NCBI RefSeq assembly: GCF_000710775.1
Contig: NZ_JOJP01000001.1
Span: 2,868,969-2,906,320 of the forward strand
Length of the DNA stretch: 37,352 bases
Source: Endozoicomonas elysicola
GTDB taxonomy: Bacteria > Pseudomonadota > Gammaproteobacteria > Pseudomonadales > Endozoicomonadaceae
Direction: 5' to 3'
The notes beneath the pieces were generated by a model. It was not told the origin of the DNA. It searched no databases and saw nothing but the letters and a program-made list of their open reading frames with translations. The translations under genes and the position numbers were made by a program. Below are positions 30,101-37,352 of the stretch, one piece after another; the first letter of the stretch is position 1; each line of letters begins with the position of its first letter.

Positions 30101-30589
30101 CAATATGACCGACAATTTTTCTGGCGACAGAAAGTGAATTTATGGACATTTCATGGGTTTCAGGAGTTTTCCGAGAATCGTCTAAGAGCCTACTTTAGCA
30201 GGGTAATGAACCGGTTGTGCCAAGGAGAAGAAGAAGTTCAGCGCTGGGTCGAGCCTGAGTGGTTTGAACCTGCGGCACATTTGTCGGATGAATTGGTAAG
30301 AAGCATGCTTTCCGGCTCTATTTCAGAGTTCAGGCGAGAAATAGGAGGGAGTGAGGTATTTAGTGAGTCGTTCCATCGCGGAAGTTATAGAAAAGTTATA
30401 TCAGATAACTATTTTTCGGTTGATACGTTAAGCAAGTCTATCTGCCTGGTGCAGGATATGGCTGAAAACCCTCAGAAAATGGAATGTTATCTAACGTTTC
30501 TCACAGCAGTAGTGAAACAGTGGCTGCTTGAAAAGGTGGTGCCGGGGAAAAACTTTCCGGAAGCTTTGAAGTATAAGCTTCCGGAATAG
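27185..30589 (+). CDS. GT4-like glycosyltransferase fused to a LanM-dehydratase-like (DUF4135) kinase domain; candidate T3SS effector
   Basis: An 1134-residue protein. Residues ~12-440 are a GT-B glycosyltransferase of the GT4 type, with donor-site R226 and K232 in LGRVSPAYK and E315 and E323 in ESFGLVPLE. A helical stretch (~450-660) follows. Residues ~660-1000 resemble the LanM dehydratase domain: K734 in LVYKNRDL, SYGFCEFI, D822-x-H824-x2-N827 in GDVHNRN, and D839 in FIVDVKAA. These correspond to the phosphotransfer residues described for CylM. The D-x-H used for elimination appears as D710-F-P712, and no R-x5-T motif was found. No LanC cyclase domain follows. No signal peptide is visible. 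The CesT-like gene lies just upstream, and the stop is 1 base from that of sctG. Being an effector is inference; the domain calls are firmer. Confidence 0.85.
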   Translation: MPSKKQQSVRSSVFGCLVASTEAAYFNGLRRANDGFLKAIIRYSRFKEIHIFAPQPLLPDLKSGWEYFLQHYGSDKSIHFLPAHELSKYFSKIKYEVFHQGDPWIGRLTALRDAYCQEPFPVTGRAHTLSTDSNMSNTRDLLLSPLKSCDAILCSSKAQKKVMMRLLSAASSSISDHIGVAIPYKGSVVKLPLGIEPDECFTGSTEDAREGLDVKQGQFVILTLGRVSPAYKMDLNPVLLVMNDLVEGYGYRNIKWVVAGAGDAASPAVQTLLKQAYDLNLEGCIRFELDIDDDRKNKWLSACDMVLTLSDNIQESFGLVPLEAMVNGKAVVLSDWNGYSELVEDGVSGCLIETMSTDFDQLARPLGSLLTDHAHLLQSQGTAVNLSQCSEKIHQLIQNPQLLLSIGEQGKQRVFQCYQWESIVDEYHQLVNGLNKDAAQISRLNNRPVGIPYHQIFEHYPAYQLEESKNLKTTDRGVRMLLRAEQYYHYAEMESFLKPDLIDQVAQLCLSGCKVADLKARFPQDPTLLLNIIWMCKYQLLVHAENQPLRQPYNQKRWWPEEKRLPADIMLHLDCAEPHRFRLLEPLLSWLDTQLIGYHKQSENLELRSSLLTFFVSKMDEQLLQAIGWVGEMNNTQQYADILDYVFEQGGLLFLSTKFPLWYRLNRLRVVHALKDFKKLFSRFNRDLNDINQLFSDDWQKPVQGITRLDFPLSTSSCMIAIIGCDNGENLVYKNRDLGIEHQIIGFTEENSNIAGKLNQWLEGQPGLATIRILPGSFDGSYGFCEFIDNSNHEILDDKQVAVYYQRLGVIAGLSILLGLGDVHNRNIVSRNGVPFIVDVKAAFCPNVIKAFESELNDPQRAFCGADNSFQRTSLPSVLELFHFNSYKECLFQLINGELIEMPPVEENLVTNNWIRSSGSHSLSKSKPFLCGQYANAFEKGLASVFRAVVVHCDEWYLLLKNCKGMSVCHLQQYDRQFFWRQKVNLWTFHGFQEFSENRLRAYFSRVMNRLCQGEEEVQRWVEPEWFEPAAHLSDELVRSMLSGSISEFRREIGGSEVFSESFHRGSYRKVISDNYFSVDTLSKSICLVQDMAENPQKMECYLTFLTAVVKQWLLEKVVPGKNFPEALKYKLPE

Positions 30590-30590
30590 A

Positions 30591-30965
30591 TTATTGGCTG
30601 TGGATGTTGCTAAGAAGTTCCTTGGCCATTGCAGCGGGCTCGGTCTCTTTTGAGGACAGAAGCGGTTTCAGATAGTCCTCGCTTTCCTTGTTACGACCTT
30701 CGAACATTAAGGCTAACCCCAAAAAGGCCTTGATCGAAGGGTCATCTGGATGCTTTGCAAGACCCTCCTTGTGTAACAGGTCAATAGCTTCCTGATGGCG
30801 CTTTCGATTCATGAACTCTAGGGCAAAACCAATGGTACTGAGGGGGGTGTCAGGCCTTGCTGCTTCAATGCCATTAAAAATACCAAAGGCATGTTTTGGA
30901 AGGCCAGTACCGCTGGCCATAAAGCCAATGTCTGCCAGAACTTTCAATAGTTTATCATCAATCAT
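30591..30965 (-). CDS. sctG: TPR protein in the T3SS operon, probable needle chaperone SctG (YscG/CdsG-like)
   Basis: A 124-residue all-helical protein with TPR-like units (LSTIGFALEFMNRKRHQEAIDLLHKEG in pieces: GFALEFMNRKRHQEA, AFLGLALMFEGRNKES). Its position directly after the needle gene, in the order D-E-F-G, matches YscG and CdsG, which with the E protein hold the needle subunit soluble before secretion. It starts 29 bases after sctF with GGAG upstream. It is the last gene of the minus-strand operon. The assignment rests on fold, size and order rather than on a clear sequence signature. Confidence 0.75.
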   Translation of the reverse strand: MIDDKLLKVLADIGFMASGTGLPKHAFGIFNGIEAARPDTPLSTIGFALEFMNRKRHQEAIDLLHKEGLAKHPDDPSIKAFLGLALMFEGRNKESEDYLKPLLSSKETEPAAMAKELLSNIHSQ

Positions 30966-30994
30966 TGCCCGCTATCTCCATCCATGGATTTCAT

Positions 30995-31264
30995 TTAGAG
31001 TTTCTGAATAATACTCTGTATCGTGTCTTTAATAGACTTGACGATACTGGAGCGAAGGCCTTCAACAATCATGTACTTGTTGAACTCAACCTGAAACTCA
31101 ACCATGTCCTTTGTGCTGTTGGGGTCCATATTGGCAACACGGGTTTTCAGTGCCGCATCAAGAGCTTCCGCCTGGCTACCAAAAGTTTCAGAGACTTTAT
31201 CAAAACTGAAACTGGTGCTCCCGGGCTGGTTGTAGTTCGGGTTATAGGTATCCTGAAATGCCAT
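30995..31264 (-). CDS. sctF: T3SS needle subunit SctF (YscF/PrgI/MxiH family)
   Basis: An 89-residue protein with the helical-hairpin needle architecture. A polar Asn/Pro/Ser-rich N-terminus precedes helix 1, which carries QAEALDAALKTRVANMDP. The turn with P-N-S leads into helix 2, and the conserved C-terminal block SSIVKSIKDTIQSIIQKL is nearly identical in pattern to YscF (STIVRSMKDLMQGILQKF). It polymerises into the hollow needle outside the cell. It lies 14 bases after the E-protein stop, with a purine-rich GAGAGGGA ribosome site. Confidence 0.92.
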   Translation of the reverse strand: MAFQDTYNPNYNQPGSTSFSFDKVSETFGSQAEALDAALKTRVANMDPNSTKDMVEFQVEFNKYMIVEGLRSSIVKSIKDTIQSIIQKL

Positions 31265-31278
31265 GGCTGAGTTCCCTC

Positions 31279-31539
31279 TCAGGCTTTAGATTGTCCGTGA
31301 TGCTGTTTCCAGCTCTTATCGACAACCTCCATTGCTGCTACTACGGCAGTCAGAAGGCTATCAATCTTTGAAAAATCCTCTGGAGCAGCGCCTTGGTCTT
31401 TTAAGCCTTTAAGGCGTGAAGCTTCAGAAAATAATTGGCTAAGCAGTTGATCCCGATAGCTACCATCTTTATCTTCGATCAGTTGCTCTTCGATTGTTGA
31501 AAGATGAATATTTTCATCGTTTTTCGATTTGTCCGTCAC
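31279..31539 (-). CDS. Small T3SS protein, probable needle co-chaperone SctE (YscE/CdsE-like)
   Basis: An 86-residue acidic helical protein lying between the sctD and sctF genes, the position of YscE and CdsE, which pair with the G protein to chaperone the needle. Its sequence (TIEEQLIEDKDGSYRDQLLSQ, EASRLKGLKDQGAAPEDFSKI, LLTAVVAAMEVVDKSWKQHH) gives two helices with a short turn, as in YscE. The GTG at 31539 follows GGAGGG, which sets the start and gives a 26-base overlap with sctD. A TTG at 31551 in the same frame would overlap that ribosome site. The name is by position and fold only. Confidence 0.75.
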   Translation of the reverse strand: MTDKSKNDENIHLSTIEEQLIEDKDGSYRDQLLSQLFSEASRLKGLKDQGAAPEDFSKIDSLLTAVVAAMEVVDKSWKQHHGQSKA

Positions 31540-32947
31540 GGTTCCCTCCAAGACGGTATTTGATTCTGTCAGTTCCGTTAGTTAATAAAAGATACTCAAG
31601 GTTAATATCTTCAATTATATACCCATTAGAAAGTTTTGCTCCTATCAGGTATTTGGAACCATCTATGAGTATCACATAAGGCACACTTCCCATACTGATA
31701 CCACGGATATTTAAGGATAAAGGTGACTGGCTATCGGTTAAAGTACCTCCTGCATACTTGGTTGCTAGTTCAATGGATGGTTTATTGGCGTATTTTTTCT
31801 GAAACTTGGTGACAACTGTCTGCAGGTCATAAACCTGACCTTCATCAAGGAGGTGTCCTTTCAGAATAACGGTCTGATCGCGAACTACGACGTGTATTCT
31901 GGGGATTAGCCCCTTTTCGCGCAGCATGGATTTGAGGGTGTTGACTCTGCCAACCTGGTTTTCAACCTGGTCGACGACAGAGATTAACCCATATATCTCC
32001 TGCTTGAGCATTGTAATGATATTGTTGAGCTCGTCGGAGGTTGGGACATAGCCAGTTACCACCAGTGATCCGGGTGTATTGTCCAGCTCAAGTTCAAGAT
32101 TGTCGTAACCGCGATCTCTCAGAAGCATTTCTGCATTATCACGCATCTCATTCATAACAATGATTTGCGAATTAAAAGGAACGTTTTGTTTTCTGAGAAG
32201 CTTTTGCAGTTCAAGTTTATCCTGAAGAGTTTGTGTATATCCTGAAACCAGTAATGATTTATCTGGTAATTGTTTGAATTTTATCTCTTTTAGTCCCAGT
32301 TTATCTTTGGTTTTTGCAGAGATCTCAAGCACCCCTGGAATGCGTGTGACTTTTTGTACCCGGGTATCCGTATTCGAGATGATCAGGCTTATAATGGCTA
32401 TAACCAGTACCAAGGCGACAGGAATTGCAGCAAGCCATTTTTTATCAATACTGGCTATAAATGAGGGCTCTTCAAACTCATCCTCATCATCTTCTTCCTC
32501 TTCGTCATCAGATATCTTCTGATCAAAGTCTGATGCAGATAGTTCTGGCTCATCTGTTTCGGGAAGTTGTTGTTCTTCCTCGTTGATGGTCAGGTCTTGA
32601 GTCGGTGGAGGGTTGACATTCGGCAGTGCCAGAGATGGCCACTCTGCATCAACAGGGCCTATCGCTATGAACAGGTTGTTGGATGTAACAATATCGAAAT
32701 GGTTGTACTGAATAGCCGAACCAGCGGGTTCTCCATTCAAATATAAAGGAGTATCTGGGGTGCTTGATTGAAGTTTGATTTGGCCATTATCAAAGATCTC
32801 GATAATGAGCTCAATATCACTCAGGTTGTCATCGGTTAATACCAAATCACAACCATCATCTTTGCCTAAAGAATACCTGCCTGGCTCGAGGGGGATCTCA
32901 GCACCAATGTGATTTCCGGAAAGTATTTTTAGATAAAATTCAGTCAT
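31514..32947 (-). CDS. sctD: T3SS inner-membrane ring protein SctD (YscD family)
   Basis: A 477-residue bitopic protein forming the outer part of the inner-membrane ring. An N-terminal FHA domain (residues ~1-100: LKILSGNHIGAEIPLEPGRYSLGKDDGCDLVL in pieces: GAEIPLEPGRYSLG, DDGCDLVLTDD) leads to an acidic linker with a D/E run near residues 140-160. One membrane segment follows at about 172-192 (LAAIPVALVLVIAIISLIIS). The periplasmic part holds repeated ring-building/BON-like modules. The start has GGAGG 8 bases upstream. It heads the minus-strand D-E-F-G operon. The secretin, ATPase, export gate and sorting-platform genes are not in the window. Confidence 0.92.
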   Translation of the reverse strand: MTEFYLKILSGNHIGAEIPLEPGRYSLGKDDGCDLVLTDDNLSDIELIIEIFDNGQIKLQSSTPDTPLYLNGEPAGSAIQYNHFDIVTSNNLFIAIGPVDAEWPSLALPNVNPPPTQDLTINEEEQQLPETDEPELSASDFDQKISDDEEEEDDEDEFEEPSFIASIDKKWLAAIPVALVLVIAIISLIISNTDTRVQKVTRIPGVLEISAKTKDKLGLKEIKFKQLPDKSLLVSGYTQTLQDKLELQKLLRKQNVPFNSQIIVMNEMRDNAEMLLRDRGYDNLELELDNTPGSLVVTGYVPTSDELNNIITMLKQEIYGLISVVDQVENQVGRVNTLKSMLREKGLIPRIHVVVRDQTVILKGHLLDEGQVYDLQTVVTKFQKKYANKPSIELATKYAGGTLTDSQSPLSLNIRGISMGSVPYVILIDGSKYLIGAKLSNGYIIEDINLEYLLLTNGTDRIKYRLGGNRDGQIEKR

Positions 32948-33243
32948 ATATAGCCTCCTGCCAGTTTGTGGCAGAAAGTGGTCTGACTGGGTTTGTAAAC
33001 GGTAATATGGTCAACATCCTGTTGATTCTTTCCGTAGTTATTGCTGGAGTCTCTGGCTACCAGCGAAAATTCAGTTCTAAAAATAGATTAAGGTAAAAAA
33101 AATGTCATTGCCAGAGATTACATGATAATTATTCGGCAAATTCGTCACTTATTAGATGCCTATCGATAAAATGTTGGGTAGAATCAATTAAAAAGGCAAA
33201 ATAGCCCTGATAACAATAACCATAAAATAAGAGGCGCAGTGCT

Positions 33244-34944
33244 ATGGATGCATCATTCTGGAATGGCAAGAGACCTGCAGGTGTTGGTAACACAATCAAT
33301 CCTGATGAATATTCCAGTGCATTATCTGTGATCAATGCTTTTTTAAATGAGAATAGCTCGCGCCCGGCGTTTACCGGTATTGGCCATACACTTACCTACG
33401 CCGAAATTGATACTTATAGCCGACAGTTTGCGGCTTATATTCAGAGAAATACCGATCTGAAACCTGGTGATCGAATTGCTATTCAGATGCCCAATCTTCT
33501 GCAATACCCGATAGCCGTGTATGGCGCGTTGAGAGCCGGCTTGGTTATTGTGAATACCAATCCACTTTATACTGCAAGGGAAATGCTACACCAATTCAAG
33601 GATTCTGGTGCAAAGGCGCTTGTGTTTCTTGAAAATTTTGGTCATCTCGTTGAAGAGGTGGTTGGTCAGACTGAAATAAAGCACCTCTTTGTCACTCGTC
33701 TTGCTGATATGGTGCCAGCGCCAAAGCGACAGGTCGTTAATTTTCTGGTAAAGCATGTTAAGAAAATGGTGCCAAGGTATTCGTTACCCGAGGCTATTCC
33801 ATTTCTTGATGTTTTGAAGTCTGGAAATGCCTCTGGCTATCGACCTGTTGCTGAAGGAACGCTTTCTGACCCAGTGGTTCTGCAATATACCGGTGGTACT
33901 ACAGGGGTTGCCAAGGGTGCTATTCTGACCAACAGAAACTTGATTGCCAATATGCTTCAGTCCAAAGAGATGCTGTCTCAAGTGGATGAACAGGGGCAGA
34001 GAATATTAAAAACAGGGCAGGAAATTCTTATTGCACCTCTGCCTCTTTACCACATTTATGCCTTTACAGTGCATTTATTGTGTATGCCATTTATGGGTAA
34101 TCACAATATTTTGATTGCAAACCCGAGGGATACAAATACATTTATCAAATTTATTAAGCCATGGCGTTTTACTGCGTTTATTGGTCTTAATACTTTATTT
34201 GCCAGTTTGCTTAATCACCCCCGCTTTAAAGAGTGTGATCTCTCAGGTCTTAAGTTGACTCTGTCTGGTGGCACAGCACTACAGGAATCAGTAGCTCAAA
34301 GGTGGCATAAAGAAACGGGATGTATTATTTCAGAAGCCTATGGTCTAACAGAGTGCTCGCCAGCGGTTTGCATGAACCCAGCGGGAGACCTTTCACAACC
34401 GGGTACTGCCGGGTTGCCAATACCGTCTACAGAGCTGAAAACGGTTGATGATAGTGGCGTAGAAACGGCTATTGGTGAGCCTGGGGAGTTGTGTGTTCGT
34501 GGGCCACAGGTGATGCCCGGATACTGGCAGAGGGAAGAGGCGACAACAGAGGTTTTGGACTCTGATGGCTGGCTGAAAACCGGGGATGTAGCAGTGATTC
34601 AGGAGGATGGTTTTGTTCGGATTGTTGATCGCATCAAGGATATGATCCTGGTTTCTGGCTTTAATGTATACCCAAATGAAATTGAAGATGTTGTTTCCGG
34701 TCATCCAAAGGTTGCTAATTGCGCGGCTATCGGTATACCTGATGAAAGCTCGGGGGAAAAGGTAAAATTATTTGTAATAAAGGCTGATGACAGCCTTACA
34801 TCGGATGAGTTGTTAAACTGGTGTCGTGATTATTTGACAGCCTATAAGGTACCAAAAGTCTGTGAGTTTCGTGATGATCTGCCAATGACACCTGTCGGTA
34901 AAATTTTACGAAAAGATCTCCGTCAGGCACAAGATGTGGCCTAG
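33244..34944 (+). CDS. fadD: Long-chain fatty acid-CoA ligase
   Basis: Activates fatty acids with ATP and CoA for beta-oxidation or lipid synthesis. It has 566 residues, close to E. coli and Pseudomonas FadD. Adenylate-forming motifs are YTGGTTGVAKGA (ATP loop), YGLTECSP, GWLKTGDVAVIQEDGF, the hinge region DRIKDMILVSGFNVYP, and the C-terminal lysine in PVGKILRKDLR. AGAGG lies about 10 bases before the ATG. It is divergent from sctD across a 296-base A/T-rich gap in which I could place no convincing promoter. Confidence 0.94.
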   Translation: MDASFWNGKRPAGVGNTINPDEYSSALSVINAFLNENSSRPAFTGIGHTLTYAEIDTYSRQFAAYIQRNTDLKPGDRIAIQMPNLLQYPIAVYGALRAGLVIVNTNPLYTAREMLHQFKDSGAKALVFLENFGHLVEEVVGQTEIKHLFVTRLADMVPAPKRQVVNFLVKHVKKMVPRYSLPEAIPFLDVLKSGNASGYRPVAEGTLSDPVVLQYTGGTTGVAKGAILTNRNLIANMLQSKEMLSQVDEQGQRILKTGQEILIAPLPLYHIYAFTVHLLCMPFMGNHNILIANPRDTNTFIKFIKPWRFTAFIGLNTLFASLLNHPRFKECDLSGLKLTLSGGTALQESVAQRWHKETGCIISEAYGLTECSPAVCMNPAGDLSQPGTAGLPIPSTELKTVDDSGVETAIGEPGELCVRGPQVMPGYWQREEATTEVLDSDGWLKTGDVAVIQEDGFVRIVDRIKDMILVSGFNVYPNEIEDVVSGHPKVANCAAIGIPDESSGEKVKLFVIKADDSLTSDELLNWCRDYLTAYKVPKVCEFRDDLPMTPVGKILRKDLRQAQDVA

Positions 34945-34971
34945 TCTTTGAGGGAGCTGGGTGGCAGTCAG

Positions 34972-35370
34972 TTATGCTGACTGCTGGTCATGGTTTGAAA
35001 AGTAGCGGTGTAAAATCTCGGGGTCGTCCTTAAGGGCATTAAATGCCTCTTTTGAGTCTGTTGGGGTAATGCTGGTGCGACTCAGTTTCATTCGGTGTAT
35101 TCCGGCATCAAACCAGAACCAATGTTTATCTTCAGTAAGGCACAGTGCCCTGACGGAATAACTGGTTGAAGGGATGAATGGTAGTGGCATACCACTGGTG
35201 ATCTGTTTCCTGACAACGGTAGAATTTTGGCAGGAATAGGTAGTGTTGTGATAAATCCGCTCAAACCGATTGAATTCATGACCAAACATCTTATTGGCCA
35301 TAAGATCCTGTTTTTGACTTAGGTAATACAGCGCGAAAATGCTAGCCACAATCAGGATAAAGCTTTCCAT
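34972..35370 (-). CDS. Small membrane-anchored protein of unknown function
   Basis: A 132-residue protein that begins with one hydrophobic segment (MESFILIVASIFALYYLSQ), acting as a membrane anchor or uncleaved signal. A soluble domain with two cysteines (YSCQNS, RALCLTED) and an aromatic DKHWFWFDAG patch follows. I recognise no family. GAGGT 8 bases before the ATG at 35370 supports this start over the ATG at 35385. It converges with fadD; an 8-base dyad, GCAGTCAG/CTGACTGC at 34964-34984, covers its stop but lacks a T tract. Confidence 0.75.
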   Translation of the reverse strand: MESFILIVASIFALYYLSQKQDLMANKMFGHEFNRFERIYHNTTYSCQNSTVVRKQITSGMPLPFIPSTSYSVRALCLTEDKHWFWFDAGIHRMKLSRTSITPTDSKEAFNALKDDPEILHRYFSNHDQQSA

Positions 35371-35503
35371 TTTTTCATACCTCATGGGTTAATGCACCGG
35401 GCTTTCCTGCTGCTTCGGAAAACCCTTATATGTATTCTATACGCATTTGTCCATCTATGTTCAATTAACACAGAAGATTGATGAGCAATTTTTGGGGGCT
35501 TTG

Positions 35504-36082
35504 TTATAAAGCCCAGTCAGCGATCATCTGTTTGGCTATCGGCCGAAAAGCGTCTTTTCCATAGAGGGCATCAATTAGTTTGAAAGCAAAACCCATTGCA
35601 TTACCGGGCCCCTGAGCTGTTATAACACGTTTCTTATCATCAACCACGATGGTGTTGCCTGGGTGAGGCAGGGCACCTTCGAGTTGATCCATAAAGCTGG
35701 GATAGCAGGTAGCATGGGTGTTATCCAGTAATCCATGATGTGACAAGACAACGGCGGGGGATGCGCAGATTGCAGCATACCATTTTCCTGCTTTTTGCTG
35801 ATCATGAAGAAGGCTGATAAGTGGGGCGCAGTCTTTGAGATTCTCTGCCCCTGGCATTCCACCGGGTAGAGCAATTAAATGGAACGGCTTTCCAGTACAG
35901 GATTCTATGTGGGTATCTGCTTTAAGCAGTGTTTTTTGTGAGGCGATAATCGAGAGGTTGCCGTCTGGCTGGCAGCTCGCGACAGTTACCTGGGCTCCAG
36001 CTCTTCTCAGCGTATCAATAATAGTAACGACTTCAATTTCTTCAGAGCCATCGGCAATGGGGATAAGAACCTGTCTTGGCAT
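35504..36082 (-). CDS. yajL: DJ-1/PfpI family protein, YajL-like
   Basis: A 192-residue protein of the DJ-1 superfamily, linked to oxidative-stress protection and reported (with debate) to act as a deglycase or chaperone. It has E15 in DGSEEIE and the reactive nucleophile C106 in AAICASPAVV, the same number as human DJ-1. The GGMPGAENL loop and the ITAQGPGNAMGFAFKLID end are typical of YajL. GAGGG about 7 bases before the ATG supports the start. A GGGCTTT/AAAGCCC dyad covers the stop region. Confidence 0.9.
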   Translation of the reverse strand: MPRQVLIPIADGSEEIEVVTIIDTLRRAGAQVTVASCQPDGNLSIIASQKTLLKADTHIESCTGKPFHLIALPGGMPGAENLKDCAPLISLLHDQQKAGKWYAAICASPAVVLSHHGLLDNTHATCYPSFMDQLEGALPHPGNTIVVDDKKRVITAQGPGNAMGFAFKLIDALYGKDAFRPIAKQMIADWAL

Positions 36083-36199
36083 GGTAGACCCTCAATGGGA
36101 GATAGGGCGATGAGATAAAAGTGAATGGGCTGGCTTCAACCAGCTGAAGTCTTAATCTAGCAGATAGGGGTGATAGGAGAGGTAAATTTGATGGAGCGG

Positions 36200-37099
36200 T
36201 TATAGCTGGCTTTCTGTGGCGGCTAGCTGTTCTGCAAAGGCGTAACCAATGGAGTACCCGTAATGGTAGTCAGAGACTAAATGATTCCGCTGTCTTGTTC
36301 CCCGAGATGAGCTGAGATTTTTTTCTGGAGCAATCTGGATCAGCTTTACGCTTCCATCCTGTGCCGGAATGTCTGCAAATTCTGCTGCACGATTATAAAT
36401 TTTATTCTGATCTTTGATTAACTTTGCTACAGCTGGCATTTGTCGACTTTTCCAGGCATAAATTCGAGAACCTGTTGTCGTTTTTTTTCGGAATTCTACA
36501 GGTCTTGTTCTGAGAATAATAATTTGGTTAAAACCGTCGCTAACTGCCTTTTGTATCGGTAAGGGGTCTGAAAGGCTGCCATCCGTCAAGGCCTGACTAT
36601 TAACCATAACTGGCTTTCTGTAAATCATTGGCAAAGCGCTGCTGGCCTTCAGGATGTCTGAAATGAGGTCGTTCGATGTCGTACGGTCTATTTTGTTATA
36701 AACCGCTTTCCCTGTTTTAATGCATGTGCTTACGACTGTGAAGTGCTCACTGGCCAGTTTATTTTTAAAACGGATGAAGTTTAGCGTGTTCTGCTGGCTG
36801 ATTTTTTGAAAGAACCAGTCCAGATCAAACAGGTTTCCACCTTTTAGATGTCGTAATACGCTTATGAATTCAGGGTTCAGGCAAAGATTGGTGTAAAGCT
36901 CCAGGTTCCGACCGCGCTGACCAGCAATGAAGGAGCTAAGGTTTAATGCACCTGAAGAGACGCCGTAGTAACCGGTGAAATCCTTGACTCGTTTGTCAAG
37001 AAATGCATCTAACACGCCAGCAGTAAAAACGCCACGCATGCCACCGCCTTCAACAACAAGCGCTCTTTTAACAGGGGAGGAGTTGTTCGAAGACTGCAT
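36200..37099 (-). CDS. Patatin-like phospholipase family protein
   Basis: A 299-residue serine hydrolase of the patatin family. The oxyanion-hole motif VEGGGMRGVFTAGVL is near the N-terminus, the nucleophile serine is in GVSSG, and the partner aspartate is in TDGSLSDPLPI, together forming the Ser-Asp dyad. The RTRPVEFR segment and C-terminal half resemble the bacterial YjjU-like group. There is no signal peptide. I chose the ATG at 37099: an in-frame ATG at 37162 lies inside the tRNA gene and encodes residues unlike the family. The ribosome site at 37099 is weak. The native substrate is unknown. Confidence 0.88.
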   Translation of the reverse strand: MQSSNNSSPVKRALVVEGGGMRGVFTAGVLDAFLDKRVKDFTGYYGVSSGALNLSSFIAGQRGRNLELYTNLCLNPEFISVLRHLKGGNLFDLDWFFQKISQQNTLNFIRFKNKLASEHFTVVSTCIKTGKAVYNKIDRTTSNDLISDILKASSALPMIYRKPVMVNSQALTDGSLSDPLPIQKAVSDGFNQIIILRTRPVEFRKKTTTGSRIYAWKSRQMPAVAKLIKDQNKIYNRAAEFADIPAQDGSVKLIQIAPEKNLSSSRGTRQRNHLVSDYHYGYSIGYAFAEQLAATESQL

Positions 37100-37135
37100 T
37101 ATAGAATTGCTTGGGGGATAATTTTGAATGAAAAG

Positions 37136-37212
<77 letters not shown>

Positions 37213-37275
37213 TCAAAACTGTTCAGCTGATCTTTTAAAAAAGAACATCAACTGCTTTTAAGCGTACTGTAAAAA

Positions 37276-37352
<77 letters not shown>

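Noticed and set aside
27185-30589. Lanthipeptide biosynthesis cluster
   Set aside because: Only the dehydratase-like domain is present. There is no LanC domain, precursor peptide, protease-transporter or immunity gene on either side, and the elimination histidine seems to be lost.
34964-34984. Bidirectional terminator between fadD and the small membrane protein gene
   Set aside because: The 8-base dyad is perfect, but no T tract follows on either strand and it overlaps coding sequence.

Overview
The window is a gammaproteobacterial chromosome segment. Housekeeping gene content and order match the Pseudomonas/Oceanospirillales arrangement: iscRSUA-hscBA-fdx-iscX, ndk-rlmN-pilF-rodZ-hisS-yfgM-bamB-der, then xseA, guaB and guaA. 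Type III secretion (T3SS) genes and large proteins of unknown function beside these genes suggest a host-associated marine lineage such as Endozoicomonadaceae. That family-level placement is inference; no 16S gene or other marker is present.

Layout. (1) 1-3164, minus strand: the 5' part of a very large uncharacterised gene that runs off the left edge (1054 codons visible), with a Pro/Ser/Thr-rich N-terminus, a predicted coiled coil and a duplicated ~65-residue domain. (2) 3165-9660: the Fe-S cluster assembly locus, preceded by a promoter overlapped by a good type-1 IscR site. The iscA-hscB gap holds a terminator-like hairpin and a 160-bp MITE-like palindromic element. (3) 9661-19577: a zincin metalloprotease gene sits between iscX and ndk, followed by the conserved ndk-to-der block. 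ispG, usually found between rodZ and hisS, is absent; that gap holds a structured inverted repeat instead. (4) 19596-24583: a small cupin, xseA on the minus strand, and guaB-guaA. (5) 24724-26627: a lysine riboswitch followed by an NhaC-family transporter, probably a lysine transporter. (6) 26700-32947: the accessory T3SS island. A CesT-like chaperone and a 1134-residue glycosyltransferase/LanM-dehydratase-like fusion lie on the plus strand and converge with a four-gene minus-strand sctD-sctE-sctF-sctG operon. (7) 33244-37352: fadD, a small membrane protein, a YajL/DJ-1 protein, a patatin-like phospholipase and two identical initiator tRNA-fMet genes.

How the genes work together. IscR senses the Fe-S state and represses the isc operon. 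IscS supplies sulfur, IscU is the scaffold, HscBA transfers the cluster, Fdx supplies electrons, and IscA/IscX assist. RlmN, itself an Fe-S radical-SAM enzyme, and the HisS/Der/BamB/YfgM set cover translation, ribosome assembly and envelope biogenesis. GuaB-GuaA make GMP from IMP.

The most interesting part is region 6. A chaperone-linked protein joins a GT4-type glycosyltransferase to a LanM-type kinase/dehydratase-like domain. The phosphotransfer residues are retained, while the D-x-H elimination histidine appears to be lost. No precursor peptide, cyclase domain or transporter is nearby. I interpret it as a candidate T3SS effector with two possible modifying activities, not as a lantibiotic synthetase.
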